Source: Bacteroidota bacterium
GTDB taxonomy: Bacteria; Bacteroidota; Bacteroidia; Cytophagales; Cyclobacteriaceae
Length of the DNA: 64,000 bases
Direction of reading: 5' to 3'
Assembly (NCBI GenBank): GCA_023417065.1
Contig: JAEZGH010000025.1
Span: 62,001-126,000, forward strand
Shown: positions 17,901-28,100 of the stretch, piece by piece
Layout of the letters: each line of letters starts with the position of its first letter
Numbering within the stretch: position 1 is the stretch's first letter
Position numbers and translations under genes: made by a program
The notes under the pieces: model-generated
Seen by the model: only the letters and a program-made list of their open reading frames with translations
The model's database searches: none
Told to the model about the DNA's origin: nothing

Positions 17901-19580
17901 TTACTCATTTGCCGCGTTCGGTTGCAGCAGAGGATTGGCGTTCAGCGCCCTGTTTGGAATCGGGAAGATGGTCATGTCTTTGGAGTCTTGTGGCTTATCC
18001 CACCACTCGGCTCCAAAGCGATCCCAACGCACGAGGTCTGTTCTGCGATGGCGTTCGCCCAGGAACTCGCGGCCCAACTCATCAACGAACTCGTCATCGG
18101 TCAGCATGCCGGGGTTATTTGCATAGCTATGATCAGGCCAGATATCGTCAGGATAATTTCTTTTCCTCACAGCATCAAGCAAGTCGGCAGCCGCTGCTTT
18201 GTCACCAGCCCTGTACTTGCATTCGGCAAGTGCATAATAGGTTTCAGCAAGCCTGATCTCGGGTGCAGAATTGAACTGAAACAAGTTGTGCGTCAATTGA
18301 AGCCATGGAAACTTCAGCAGTCTTACGCCCGAATTTTCCTCACCTGTCGTTACGTGCGATCCTTTTGCCAGCCCTTCCGGTCCTTCTGAAAATCTTCCCA
18401 CCTGATCAACAAAAACCAACGGCTCACCATTGTACTCTTCCGTTCCCGTTACCGGGACGTCTGTATAGCCATACCCTAATGCAGCATTATACGAATATTG
18501 AGGGCCCACCAGGAAAAATCCTTCGTAGTCGTCTGAGGTTGATGTAGTCGTAAATTGTTGTTTCCGTTTGTCACCATCAGCAAACTTCTCATAAGGCTTG
18601 CCAAGTTTGTACGTATATTCATTACCGTCCAGGTCGCGTGATGGCGTAAGGTGGATACCGTTCCAGCCTCCCCAGTCGTTGTCGAGGATATACCGCGCCT
18701 GATAATGCATCATGGAATTGTAGATCCAACCAAACTCGTAGTTATTTTTCGAGTGGGGAAACTCCAGAATGTTTTCGGGCGAACGATATCCGTTGATGCC
18801 TGAGCGGAAGGGGCCGCGATAGTCGGGATCAATCGAGTAGGCACCGTACTTTCCATCGATGATTTCCTGTGCCACCGCCGCACACTTATCATACATCGGC
18901 GTGCCAATCCAGGACTCTGCATTCAGATACAGCCTCACAAGGAGCGATGCTGCCCCGCCCTGATCCCATCTTCCGGCGCGACCGTTGACCGGCAAATACG
19001 GAAGTGATTCAAGTACTTCTTTCTCGATATATGCAAATACTTCTTCCGGGGTCGACTGGCCTTTCACTTCGCCGATGGATTCTACTATCGGTACAGATCG
19101 AAAGAAATCAATCAGGAAAAGGTAAAACCACGCACGCAGTGTTCTAAGCTCCGCAATGTGATGGTTCTTTTCTTCTTCCGTCATACCTATAGACGGATAG
19201 TCGAGTTTCTGAAGATCATTGATGATCAGATTGCACTGACCAATTCCCTGATATGGGCCAACCCATCCTCCGTATATGTGGCTATCATCAGCATTCCAGG
19301 CATGACCGTGGAGCCTGATCCAGTCTCCGCCATCGTAACCGTGTTTTCCTTTCTGGGTCCAGACAAACTGATCTGCTGTCAATTCAGTGATCAGCCAACG
19401 ATCACCGTCCCATCCTGTCCAGTGGCCGTGCTCATAGGGCCGCGTGACGGCCGCAATAACAGAATTCTTATCCTTGTAATATGTGTCCGAAGTAAGGGTA
19501 TCAAATACTTCCTCATCGAGGTTCGTACAACCCACTGCACATACGCAAAGTAGTATCAATAACAATTTATATTTTCTCAT
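17901..19580 (-). CDS. SusD/RagB-family outer-membrane lipoprotein
   Basis: A 559-residue glycan-binding lipoprotein that caps the partner SusC-like channel. The lipobox is VCAVGCTN (Cys about 18). The SusD fold is indicated by NLDEEVFDTLTSDTYYKDK, repeated TPR-like helices (AELRTLRAWFYLFLIDFF is the conserved RAxxY/F...D region) and the closing segment FLGERHRRTDLVRW...IPNRALNANPLLQPN. It starts 11 bases after the SusC-like stop, so the two are translated from one message. The glycan is unknown; the only candidate enzyme nearby is the GH16 protein at 29.7 kb. Confidence 0.95.
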   Translation of the reverse strand: MRKYKLLLILLCVCAVGCTNLDEEVFDTLTSDTYYKDKNSVIAAVTRPYEHGHWTGWDGDRWLITELTADQFVWTQKGKHGYDGGDWIRLHGHAWNADDSHIYGGWVGPYQGIGQCNLIINDLQKLDYPSIGMTEEEKNHHIAELRTLRAWFYLFLIDFFRSVPIVESIGEVKGQSTPEEVFAYIEKEVLESLPYLPVNGRAGRWDQGGAASLLVRLYLNAESWIGTPMYDKCAAVAQEIIDGKYGAYSIDPDYRGPFRSGINGYRSPENILEFPHSKNNYEFGWIYNSMMHYQARYILDNDWGGWNGIHLTPSRDLDGNEYTYKLGKPYEKFADGDKRKQQFTTTSTSDDYEGFFLVGPQYSYNAALGYGYTDVPVTGTEEYNGEPLVFVDQVGRFSEGPEGLAKGSHVTTGEENSGVRLLKFPWLQLTHNLFQFNSAPEIRLAETYYALAECKYRAGDKAAAADLLDAVRKRNYPDDIWPDHSYANNPGMLTDDEFVDELGREFLGERHRRTDLVRWDRFGAEWWDKPQDSKDMTIFPIPNRALNANPLLQPNAANE

Positions 19581-19591
19581 AGCTGGATTCG

Positions 19592-22500
19592 TTAGAATGT
19601 TACCTGAACACCGAGTGTGTAATTTCTTACAACCGGATAAACGTTAAGGTCACCAATACCTGGTTCGAGGCCGGTGAGATCCACAGTAGTGGGATCGAGG
19701 CCTGTATAGTTCGAAATGGTGAACACATTGCGAACAGTACCATATACCCTCAAATTGGAAATCACACCATCGCCAATCCTTGGCGACCATCCCAGCGTGA
19801 GATTATCGAGCTTGAAGAAGTCACCGCTTTCAAGGAAGTAGTCCGTGATCACCTTTCCGGATTTGATCGCCCCGTTTCTGTCGTATGCGTCTTTCAGGAG
19901 GTTAACACCAGGCTCGGCGACGAGGCCATAATACATCTGATAAAGGTTCAGAATCTGGTAGTCAAAACGCCCTCGGAAGTACAGCGTGAGGTCGAACTGC
20001 TTATAACGGAAGTTGTTGCCCCATGCTATTTCGTAGTGTGGTGAACCATGCCCAAGGTAAGCTTTATCTGTTGACGTGCCTTCCGTCGCTAGTATTCTGC
20101 TACTTCCTTCGACGGCATCTTTCCAGATCATGATGTTGCCGCTCTCATCGACTCCTGCATAGCGATAGCCGTAGAAGCTACCGATTTCCACGCCATCTTC
20201 GAGGCGTTGGGCAAAGCCCGGATTACCTGGCGAAGGCAAGGAACGCCGTTCCATGTAGCCTTTCGTAAACGTTCCATTGGAGAACTTATCAAGACGCGAC
20301 TTCACATAAAACGCGGTGAGGCTTGTCGCGTAACGGAAGTCCCGCTTGTCAACCGCAATCCAGTTTGCACCTAATTCCAGACCGCGTGCGCTGGTGGTCG
20401 CTACGTTGGTGAAAATCTGATCGTGCAGATAAGGTGGAACAGGGGCATCGTAGTTCGTGATTACGTCTTCACTTCTGCGAATGAAAGCATCGAATGTTCC
20501 CTGCAGCCTGCCGCCGAACAAACCAAAGTCCAGCCCAATGTTATACGACTTTTGCTTTTCCCAACGGAGGTCCGGGTTAGGGTTGTTGGCTGGCCCGTAG
20601 ACCTGTATCCACTGGCCTTCGTCGTTCTGCCAGCGTCCATAGCCCGTATAGCGCGACAGTGATGAATAGCGCGGAAACCCGGACCTTCCGTTTACACCAT
20701 AACTCAGCCGCAGTTTCAGATCATCAATGAATGAAACATTGCGGAAGAGATCCAGGTTTGACAGGCGATAGGCAAACGCTGCCGCCGGAAATAACCCCCA
20801 CTTGTTGTCCCGGCCGAACTTGGTATTTCCTTCATAGCGCAGAGACGCCATTAATAGATAAGTATCATTGAAGTTGTAGTTGGCTCTTCCGAAAAAAGCA
20901 ATAACCTTTTCCTTGCTTCGCCAGGAGTCCATCCCCAGACGTCCTTCTTGCCGGTTCCACAATCCTGCATCGATGTTGTTGTAGCCGAATGCATCGGACG
21001 GGAAGTCAGCGTTTTCCGCATAGAAGCCCGAGTTGTTGAATTCCTGATAAGAATATCCGCCAAGAATCTTTATGTCGTGACTATTGATCTTCAGGCTATA
21101 GTTTCCAACCCATTCAAGGGTGTAGTCTGCCCACTTCTCGTTTTCGAGTCGCGCGCGTCCTGTCCTGTTATTATCAATGGATTCCTTTGATTCCGACGTA
21201 TAGTATTCGCGTTTCAGTTCATCATGGCCCTGCCTTGCAATCTTCAGCTGCGTATTCAGATTCTTCGTCAGATCGAGTTGAAAATTGAGGTCGATAATTG
21301 AATACTCCTGATCTGCTCCGTTCTCGCGGGTCATGAGATCCTGTACCGGGTTGTACACGTCATATCCGAACATTAATGCGTAGCGGGACGGATCGTTTGG
21401 ATCATATACCGGTAGCGTTGGATTCAGCTTCACGGCCTGCTGGAATACGCCATAGTTCGTATACTCTTCCTTCGTTGAACGGTATGACAAATTTCCGCCA
21501 ACGGTTAATCTGCCATTGAGTGCGCGTTGCTGGAAGTTCGCGCGAATGCCGTACTCCTTTCTTTCTGATGCGATATCGATACCGGATTTATCGCGATAGT
21601 TACCGGAGATTCTGAAGGTGCTGTTTTCCGTTCCACCACCCACGGCAAGGGAATGATTCTGGCCAAAGTTATTGGTACGGATCAACTCATCGTACCAGTT
21701 GGTCCGCGCTCCCCGATCGGTGTCGCGTTGTCGTTCGACGAATTCTTCCGGCGACAGGATATCGGGTTTGACTGCAACCTGATCATGATCAAAGAAGCTG
21801 TCGTATGTGACGGATATGTTGCCGACTTTACCCTGTTTAGTAGTGACAAGTACCACACCGTTAGCACCCCGAGAACCATAGATTGCCGCTGCCGATCCAT
21901 CTTTGAGCACGGTGATCGATTCAATATCCTGTTGTGCTACGTTCCGGAGATCGCCTCCCGGCATACCATCGATGATGATCAGTGGTCCGTTTCCTGCGTC
22001 GATCGACGCAGCACCGCGCACCTGGATATCAGTCTGCCTGTTTGGATCACCTGCTGCCGGATTTGAAATGGTAACACCTGGCACCTTGCCGTCGATCATC
22101 TGAATAGGGCTATTGAAGGCACCCGAAAGGAGATCTTTATTGCTCACAGTCGCTACCGCGCTGGTGAGATCCTTTTTTTGTTGTGTTCCATACCCGACGA
22201 CGACAACTTCCTCGAGAGACACAAGATCTGCCTTCAGTTTGACATCGATGACTGTCCGACTTCCGACAGTAACTTCCTGAGACACGAATCCGATGAATGA
22301 AAACACAAGCACTGAGCTTTCATTGGGAACGTTGATTGAGTATACGCCATCGCCATCGGTAGTAGTGCCAAGTGTGGTACCTTTAACCACAACGTTTACA
22401 CCAGGGAGTGGCATATCATCATTGTCCACGACTTTGCCGGTGACAGTTATCTCATCCGGGACGTAAGACAGAACGCCGGGTTCCCTGTCACGAAGCGAAG

Positions 22501-22906
22501 CTTTCGCAAATCCGAACCTGTTTGATTCGAATGGTGATCGCCGCACCTTTTTGAGAACAATCTGGGTTCCTTTTATCTTCCAGGTTACATCAGTATCTCT
22601 GAATAATTCGTCGAGCGCGTTCTGGATCAGCACATCATCAAGTGAGACATCTATCCGACGGTTTACATCCACTGCCTTGTGATTATAAAAAAACCGGTAA
22701 GAGGTTTTCCCTTCAATAGAGCTGAGAACATCTTTAAGCATCGCTGCCTGAAATTCCAGCGTGAAGGTCTCAGCTTTCGTTGTATCGGCTTGAACCTGCG
22801 CCACCTGCAAACACGTAATTAGCAACAGTAGCATGGCTATTTTTAGTTTTAAGCCCGAAAATCCTTCCATGGCATGGCCAGGGCCAGACCGTAAAGTATT
22901 TTTCAT
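19592..22906 (-). CDS. SusC/RagA-family TonB-dependent outer-membrane transporter with STN domain
   Basis: With the ATG at 22906 it has 1104 residues. In order: a signal segment (IAMLLLLITCLQVAQVQA), an STN domain (FTLEFQAAMLKDVLSSIEGKT to VTWKIKGTQIVLKK), a CarboxypepD_reg-like domain (VTGKVVDNDDMPLPGVNVVV), the SusC box LEEVVVVGYGTQ, a plug (SIDAGNGPLIIIDGMPGGD, GSAAAIYGSRGANGVVLVTTK) and a 22-strand-type barrel. The STN domain marks it as a signal-transducing receptor able to touch a FecR anti-sigma, and the FecR and ECF sigma genes lie just upstream. It imports oligosaccharides across the outer membrane with SusD. The ORF extends to an ATG at 23002, but that N-terminus precedes the signal peptide. 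Confidence 0.95.
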   Translation of the reverse strand: MKNTLRSGPGHAMEGFSGLKLKIAMLLLLITCLQVAQVQADTTKAETFTLEFQAAMLKDVLSSIEGKTSYRFFYNHKAVDVNRRIDVSLDDVLIQNALDELFRDTDVTWKIKGTQIVLKKVRRSPFESNRFGFAKASLRDREPGVLSYVPDEITVTGKVVDNDDMPLPGVNVVVKGTTLGTTTDGDGVYSINVPNESSVLVFSFIGFVSQEVTVGSRTVIDVKLKADLVSLEEVVVVGYGTQQKKDLTSAVATVSNKDLLSGAFNSPIQMIDGKVPGVTISNPAAGDPNRQTDIQVRGAASIDAGNGPLIIIDGMPGGDLRNVAQQDIESITVLKDGSAAAIYGSRGANGVVLVTTKQGKVGNISVTYDSFFDHDQVAVKPDILSPEEFVERQRDTDRGARTNWYDELIRTNNFGQNHSLAVGGGTENSTFRISGNYRDKSGIDIASERKEYGIRANFQQRALNGRLTVGGNLSYRSTKEEYTNYGVFQQAVKLNPTLPVYDPNDPSRYALMFGYDVYNPVQDLMTRENGADQEYSIIDLNFQLDLTKNLNTQLKIARQGHDELKREYYTSESKESIDNNRTGRARLENEKWADYTLEWVGNYSLKINSHDIKILGGYSYQEFNNSGFYAENADFPSDAFGYNNIDAGLWNRQEGRLGMDSWRSKEKVIAFFGRANYNFNDTYLLMASLRYEGNTKFGRDNKWGLFPAAAFAYRLSNLDLFRNVSFIDDLKLRLSYGVNGRSGFPRYSSLSRYTGYGRWQNDEGQWIQVYGPANNPNPDLRWEKQKSYNIGLDFGLFGGRLQGTFDAFIRRSEDVITNYDAPVPPYLHDQIFTNVATTSARGLELGANWIAVDKRDFRYATSLTAFYVKSRLDKFSNGTFTKGYMERRSLPSPGNPGFAQRLEDGVEIGSFYGYRYAGVDESGNIMIWKDAVEGSSRILATEGTSTDKAYLGHGSPHYEIAWGNNFRYKQFDLTLYFRGRFDYQILNLYQMYYGLVAEPGVNLLKDAYDRNGAIKSGKVITDYFLESGDFFKLDNLTLGWSPRIGDGVISNLRVYGTVRNVFTISNYTGLDPTTVDLTGLEPGIGDLNVYPVVRNYTLGVQVTF

Positions 22907-22978
22907 ATCTTTACAATTGGTTAATAATGGTAGAATGTTATTAATCGAGCTTTGGCATCTATCCCTGATGCGAAAGCA

Positions 22979-23012
22979 AAAGTCGGTACGTGCCGCAAAC
23001 ACTGCCGACTTT
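22979..23012 (-). promoter_or_regulatory. Stem-loop between fecR-like and susC-like genes
   Basis: A perfect 8-bp stem AAAGTCGG / CCGACTTT encloses an 18-base loop that itself has a possible GTG/CAC pairing. Read on the minus strand it is followed by TTTTGCTTT. It sits in the 162-base gap between the FecR stop and the SusC start and could be an attenuator or an RNA-processing site separating regulator from transporter expression. Confidence 0.45.
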
Positions 23013-23068
23013 CCATTTTGATCTTAGGTTGTATTCTTCATTGATAAATTTGGTTTAGGGTTAAGGCT

Positions 23069-24142
23069 TTATTCTTTACAGAAAAGACCAGATATGAACA
23101 CCTTGTCTCCCCTGATCTGATAATCGATCCCTTCTGACGTCTTGAAAAGGTCGAGCACTTCCTGAAGTGTTAAGTTGTCTATCTTGGCAAAAAAGCGGCA
23201 GCTTAGCGCGCGCTCATCTTCAACTTCAAATTTTACATTGTACCATCGCTCAAGTGCGACGATAATCTCTGAAAACGGCTGATCTTCGAACACTAGTCGC
23301 CCTTCGGTCCACCCCACGCGTGCGTCGGTATTCGTCTGCCCGTCGATTTGAAGCTTTCGCGTCTTCTTATCGAAGACTGCCATCTGATTAGGTGCCAGGG
23401 CTAGTACCTCTGAAGTCTTATCCAAAGGAGATAGCGTTACTTTACCCTCTACCAGCGTGGTCTGAATAACGTTGTCGGTTTCGTAGGACCTGACATTGAA
23501 TGAGGTTCCAAGCACTTTGACCAACACGCCGTTGGTGTGTACAAGGAAAGGTTTAGCAGAATCTTTTGTGACACTAAAAAAGCCCTCACCTTCCAGATAT
23601 ACTTCGCGCTGGTTTTGATCTTTAAATGATTTCGGATAAATCAGTTTGCTTTCCGCGTTGAGCCATACCTTGGTTCCATCTTCCAGCGTGATTATTGTAC
23701 GCTGCCCTTTGTCAGTAGTCTGCCTGTTGACATCTGCTACTTTGAAACGTGGCGTTGATGGCTGGACAAATGTTCTTGTCAGATACGTGCTTACGATTAG
23801 CAGAAGCAAGCAGGCTGCGACACTATACCATATGGCGCGACTTGTGTAGGTGCGGGTTTGACGCGTATTTTCTTCAGGAATGAGCCGAACAGTCGGTGGT
23901 TCTGAAATCGCTTCGTCGATCCTTTTTTTCAGATTACTGATGCGCGACTCAAGAATGTCCTCTTCCCGAAATTCAAGTACTCTCAGAAATCTTATGGCTT
24001 CCTCAACTTCATATTGCTTTTCGGGATGCTGTGTGATGAAGACGGCCCAGAAGGTATCAAGCTCCTGATCAGGAGAGTACACCCACTTTTGGAAGCGCTC
24101 ATCTTTGATAAAATCGGCGGCTGTGTAATGTTGATACTTCAT
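23069..24142 (-). CDS. FecR-family anti-sigma factor
   Basis: A single-pass inner-membrane regulator that holds its ECF sigma factor and releases it when the STN-containing receptor is occupied. From the ATG at 24142 it has 357 residues: a cytoplasmic N-terminal domain with FWAVFITQHPEKQYEVEEA, a membrane helix at about 103-121 (AIWYSVAACLLLLIVSTYL), the FecR domain (ITLEDGTKVWLNAESKLIYP, REVYLEGEGFFSV, FLVHTNGVLVKVLGTSFNV) and a C-terminal DUF4974 region (FSEIIVALERWYNVKFE). It lies between the sigma factor and SusC genes in the same orientation. Confidence 0.94.
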   Translation of the reverse strand: MKYQHYTAADFIKDERFQKWVYSPDQELDTFWAVFITQHPEKQYEVEEAIRFLRVLEFREEDILESRISNLKKRIDEAISEPPTVRLIPEENTRQTRTYTSRAIWYSVAACLLLLIVSTYLTRTFVQPSTPRFKVADVNRQTTDKGQRTIITLEDGTKVWLNAESKLIYPKSFKDQNQREVYLEGEGFFSVTKDSAKPFLVHTNGVLVKVLGTSFNVRSYETDNVIQTTLVEGKVTLSPLDKTSEVLALAPNQMAVFDKKTRKLQIDGQTNTDARVGWTEGRLVFEDQPFSEIIVALERWYNVKFEVEDERALSCRFFAKIDNLTLQEVLDLFKTSEGIDYQIRGDKVFISGLFCKE

Positions 24143-24219
24143 GCTGTGGGCTTTGTACCTTCCCTGAACAGCCAGAAGCATGAATTCCGGTTTTTACACC
24201 AAAAAAATTGGACTTTTTT

Positions 24220-24849
24220 TCAGGTTTTGATGTGATATCGAAGAATATCGATTGCCTTGCCTATAAGGTTGTATGCAGCCTTGATGCTGATATTCATAAT
24301 CTCGGCTATCTCCTGATATGAGACTTTTTCATAGAACTTAAGATAAACTGCCTCGCGTTGTCGCTTGGTGAGATGGGATAATGCACGCGCGAGGCGTTCC
24401 CGTTGTTCAACGGAAACCTGATCCTGAATAATTTTGAACTCCTCGGAGAACTCGACTTCGACCTCATATTGTTGCAAGGTGTTTTCGTCGACGGCGACTT
24501 CATTTATTCTGGCGAGGTTTCTTATAACCTTTTGCCGCAGACTTTTGAGGAGGTAGAACTTAACACTGGTTACTTCGGATATTGCATTCCTCCGTTGCCA
24601 TAGCTCAACGAAAAGGTCTTGAATGGAATCTTCTACAAGGGATGTGTTTCTTGTGATTTTTGCGCCGTATGCATAAAGCAGGCGGACGTATTTTTCAAAA
24701 ACATAGTCGAGCGCCTTCCGGTCTCCTTGTTTGAATGACCTCCAGATATCGGCGTCGATCTTTTCCTGACTTGTTCCAGTCTTATATAGATACAGAGGTT
24801 GGGAAAATGGCGATGCCTGGAGTTCTTCCGGCTTCAGCGTGCGCTCCAT
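24220..24849 (-). CDS. ECF-type RNA polymerase sigma factor
   Basis: A 209-residue sigma factor of the Bacteroidetes ECF group that accompanies FecR/SusC systems. Region 2 is FEKYVRLLYAYGAKITRN with EDSIQDLFVELW; region 4 is LTKRQREAVYLKFYEKVSYQ followed by EIAEIMNISIKAAYNLIGKA. The first about 30 residues are a non-conserved extension. It is the first gene of the sigma/FecR/SusC/SusD series and is expected to activate the SusCD genes when released by FecR. Confidence 0.95.
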   Translation of the reverse strand: MERTLKPEELQASPFSQPLYLYKTGTSQEKIDADIWRSFKQGDRKALDYVFEKYVRLLYAYGAKITRNTSLVEDSIQDLFVELWQRRNAISEVTSVKFYLLKSLRQKVIRNLARINEVAVDENTLQQYEVEVEFSEEFKIIQDQVSVEQRERLARALSHLTKRQREAVYLKFYEKVSYQEIAEIMNISIKAAYNLIGKAIDILRYHIKT

Positions 24850-25111
24850 TCAGGTTTGGTTTGTTCAGGTTTAGGTAATTCGAAGTTATAGAAAACCTTT
24901 CAGTTTGCAAACGAACCAGCGAGAGCATGTTGGGAATGCCGATGAGCGGAAGACACATCGCACACACCCATCATTTGGAATGACATCCATTCGATACACT
25001 TTGTTGACGTGTATGCCAATGCGATGATCAGGAAACAATAGTAATTCCGTTGTGACTAGCTAATGAAGATCAACCTCTGCCATGCCCAGACCGCATATGA
25101 GCGGTGATAAA
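24850..25111. other. Intergenic region upstream of the ECF sigma gene
   Basis: About 260 bases that must hold the minus-strand promoter of the sigma/FecR/SusC/SusD genes. I found no perfect TAnnTTTG element and no gene. Confidence 0.5.
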
Positions 25112-25139
25112 AAAAGGAAGGCATTAACTCCTTCCTTTT
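25112..25139. terminator. Rho-independent terminator of the multi-PAS gene
   Basis: A 10-bp stem AAAAGGAAGG / CCTTCCTTTT with an 8-base loop. On the minus strand it is followed by a run of T residues (complement of A25109-A25115), 18 bases past the stop of the multi-PAS gene. Confidence 0.78.
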
Positions 25140-25156
25140 CAAATAATGGTACCAGA

Positions 25157-28100
25157 TCACTTCCACGACCGAATCTGCTTTTCGTAAAGCTCCTCCGCGT
25201 GTTTGTCATTTTCGATGTGATAGCGGGAACTCACGTATTTAAACACTTTGCCTTTGTCGTCTTTGACGGGCATCACAGTAGCATCCACCCAGTAGTGGCC
25301 ACCATCCTTTTTGCGGTTCTTGATAATACCTCTGAACGTCTTCCCTGCTTTGAGATTCGTCCACAACTTCTTAAACAGTTCCTTAGGCATATCGGGATGG
25401 CGCAGTATATTATGAGGCTTACCGATCAGTTCGTCTGCGGTATATTGAGCAACGGCACACAGCTTTTCATTCGCATACGTAATATTACCATGTAAGTCTG
25501 ATTCGGACAGCAGCGTCGTTAAGCCCAGCACCATTTCCCGCAGGTGCAGTTCCTGGCGCATCTTTTCCGAGCTGGCATATTGCTGATTAAACACTTCCTG
25601 TGTGGCTGCCAGTTCCTCCATGTTTTGCCGCAGCTGTTCTTCCTGCGCCTTAAGCTCTTCGGCTTGCTGCTGGGATTCATTCAAGAGCTCCTCCGTTTTC
25701 TTCTTAGATACCGTCAACTCAGTGACGTCTTTCGTAAAGATCGCGATAGCATAAACATTACCTTCAGCATCGCGCATAGGAACATAGTTTACATCATAGT
25801 AGGCGGTGATGTTACCAAAGTTGTATTCCTGCTCAATCCTGAATGTCTCGCCGTTAAAAGCGCGGCGGTAATTTGCTTCGTAAGCGTCCGCGTCAGCACG
25901 GGTAGATGCCAGCCTGCTGATCGGAATACCCTTCTCAATTTTAATATCCAGCCCCTGATAAGCTGCCTTGAACGTAGCGTTAAAGTTGAGTATGCAGAAG
26001 TCCTTGTCCAATGTAACAATCGAATCATTTGATGCATTAATCAACCCAGTGACAAAAGCCTCCTTATTCTGAACTTCTGTCAACACACGGCTCATCTCCT
26101 CCTGCGTAGCGGCAAGCTCCTCCATATTCTGGCGCAATTCCTCTTCCTGCGCCTTGAGTTCTTCGTTCTGTTGCTGCGCCGCATTGCGCGCTTTCGTTAT
26201 CTCCGTAACATCTTTCGCAATGATAGCAATGGTATTGATATTTCCGCTGCGGTCAAATATCGGAGCGTGCTTCGTAACGAAGTATAGGTCCTGTCCACCG
26301 ACGGTTACCTTTTCCGGCTGTTCTATACTTTCGCCATTGAATACACGGTTGTATATCTTCTTCTTTCCTACTATGACCTCAGGATCTTTGAAGATCTCCA
26401 GCACATTAAAACCAACTTCAATCGGAAGCCCCATTTTGGTGAATGACTCCTGGTATGGTTTATTGAACATCACCAGCTTGAAATGACGGTCAATTGTCAT
26501 GGTAGGGTCGGTAGTCACATTCAACAGATCATGCAGGTACTGTTGACTGTTTTCGATCTCATTCTTTGCCGTTGTAATCTCGGTGACGTCCTTGGCATAG
26601 ATCGATACGGCATTAATTTCACCTTGTTCATTCCGGATCGGCGAAAAAGTGAATACAATGTATTGATCGATATCGCCAAAAACATAATGTTCATCCAATG
26701 AGCAACGCTTGCCACTAAATGCCTGCTTGTACATTTCAACGTGTCGCGGACGATCTTCGGGCTTAACAAGAAGGCCTATATCAATTCCTTTTTCAATGAC
26801 AAAATCTCCCTTACTGAAATTGTCATATAGGGCCTTGTTGAAGTTCAAAACCTTGTAGTCGCGATCAATGGTGACAATCATATCGGTGGATGAATCCAGG
26901 ATTTCCCTGGTGAAGCGCTCATGGCTTTGGACCTCATTCAAGATGCGTTGCATCTCTTCCTGGGTTGAAGCGAGCTCCTCCATGTTCTGGCGCAACTCCT
27001 CTTCCTGGGCCTTGAGTTCCTCATTCTGCTGTTGAGCTGCATTCCGGGCTATCGTTATCTCGGTAACATCTTTTGCAATAATGGCAATCGTGTTGATATT
27101 GCCTTTTCGGTCGTAGACAGGAGCATGCTTCGTCACATAATGAAAGTCATTGCCGCCTATTTTAAGCGTATCTGCCTGCTCTATGATTTCACCCTTGAAT
27201 ACGCGATCATATATCTTTTTCTTTTCAGCCATCACTTCGGGATCCTGGAATATCTCCAGAACTTCGAAGCCCACCGCAATCGGAAATCCCATACTCGTAA
27301 ATGACTCCTGATAAGGCTTGTTGAACAGAACAAGCTTATAATCACGGTCAATTGTCATTGTAGGATCAGTGGTAACATTCAACAGGTCGTGCAAAGATTG
27401 CTGACTGTTCTCGATTTCATTTTTGACCGTCGTGATTTCAGTGACGTCCTTTGCATAGATTGAAATCGCATGAATTTCGCCTTTTTCATTTTGTATAGGC
27501 GAGAACATAAAGATGACATACTGGTCAATGTTCCCGTAAACGTAGTGTTCCTCCAATGAAACCCGTTTGCCGCTGAATGCCTCCTTATATTTCTCTATGT
27601 ATCGTTGGCGCGCCTCTGGTTTATTCAGCAGGGTAATGTCGAATCCTTTTTCTACGAAGAGACCTGTCTTGGCAAAGTTATCGTACAAAACTTTGTTGAA
27701 ATTCAACACCTTGTAATCGCGGTCAATCGTCACAATCATATCGGTGGATGAGTCCAGTATCTCCCTGGTGAACCGCTCATGGCTTTGTACTTCGTTCAGG
27801 ATACGCTGCATTTCCTCCTGAGTCGAAGAAAGTTCCTCCATGTTCTGGCGCATCTCTTCCTCCTGCGCGCGCATCTCCTCCGCCTGCGATTGTGTTTCTG
27901 CCAGCAAGGCTTTCGTTTTATCGTTTGCACGAACGCCGGAAATTGTAGACGCTATGCTTTCACCGAGCTTCTCCACAAATTCAATCTGATATTTCTTGAA
28001 GAGGCTGAAAGAAGCTATTTCCACGACGCCATACACCTTCTCATCAAGCTTCAACGGCACTACCAGGATGTTTCGAGGAGTGGCTTCACCCAGGCCTGAC

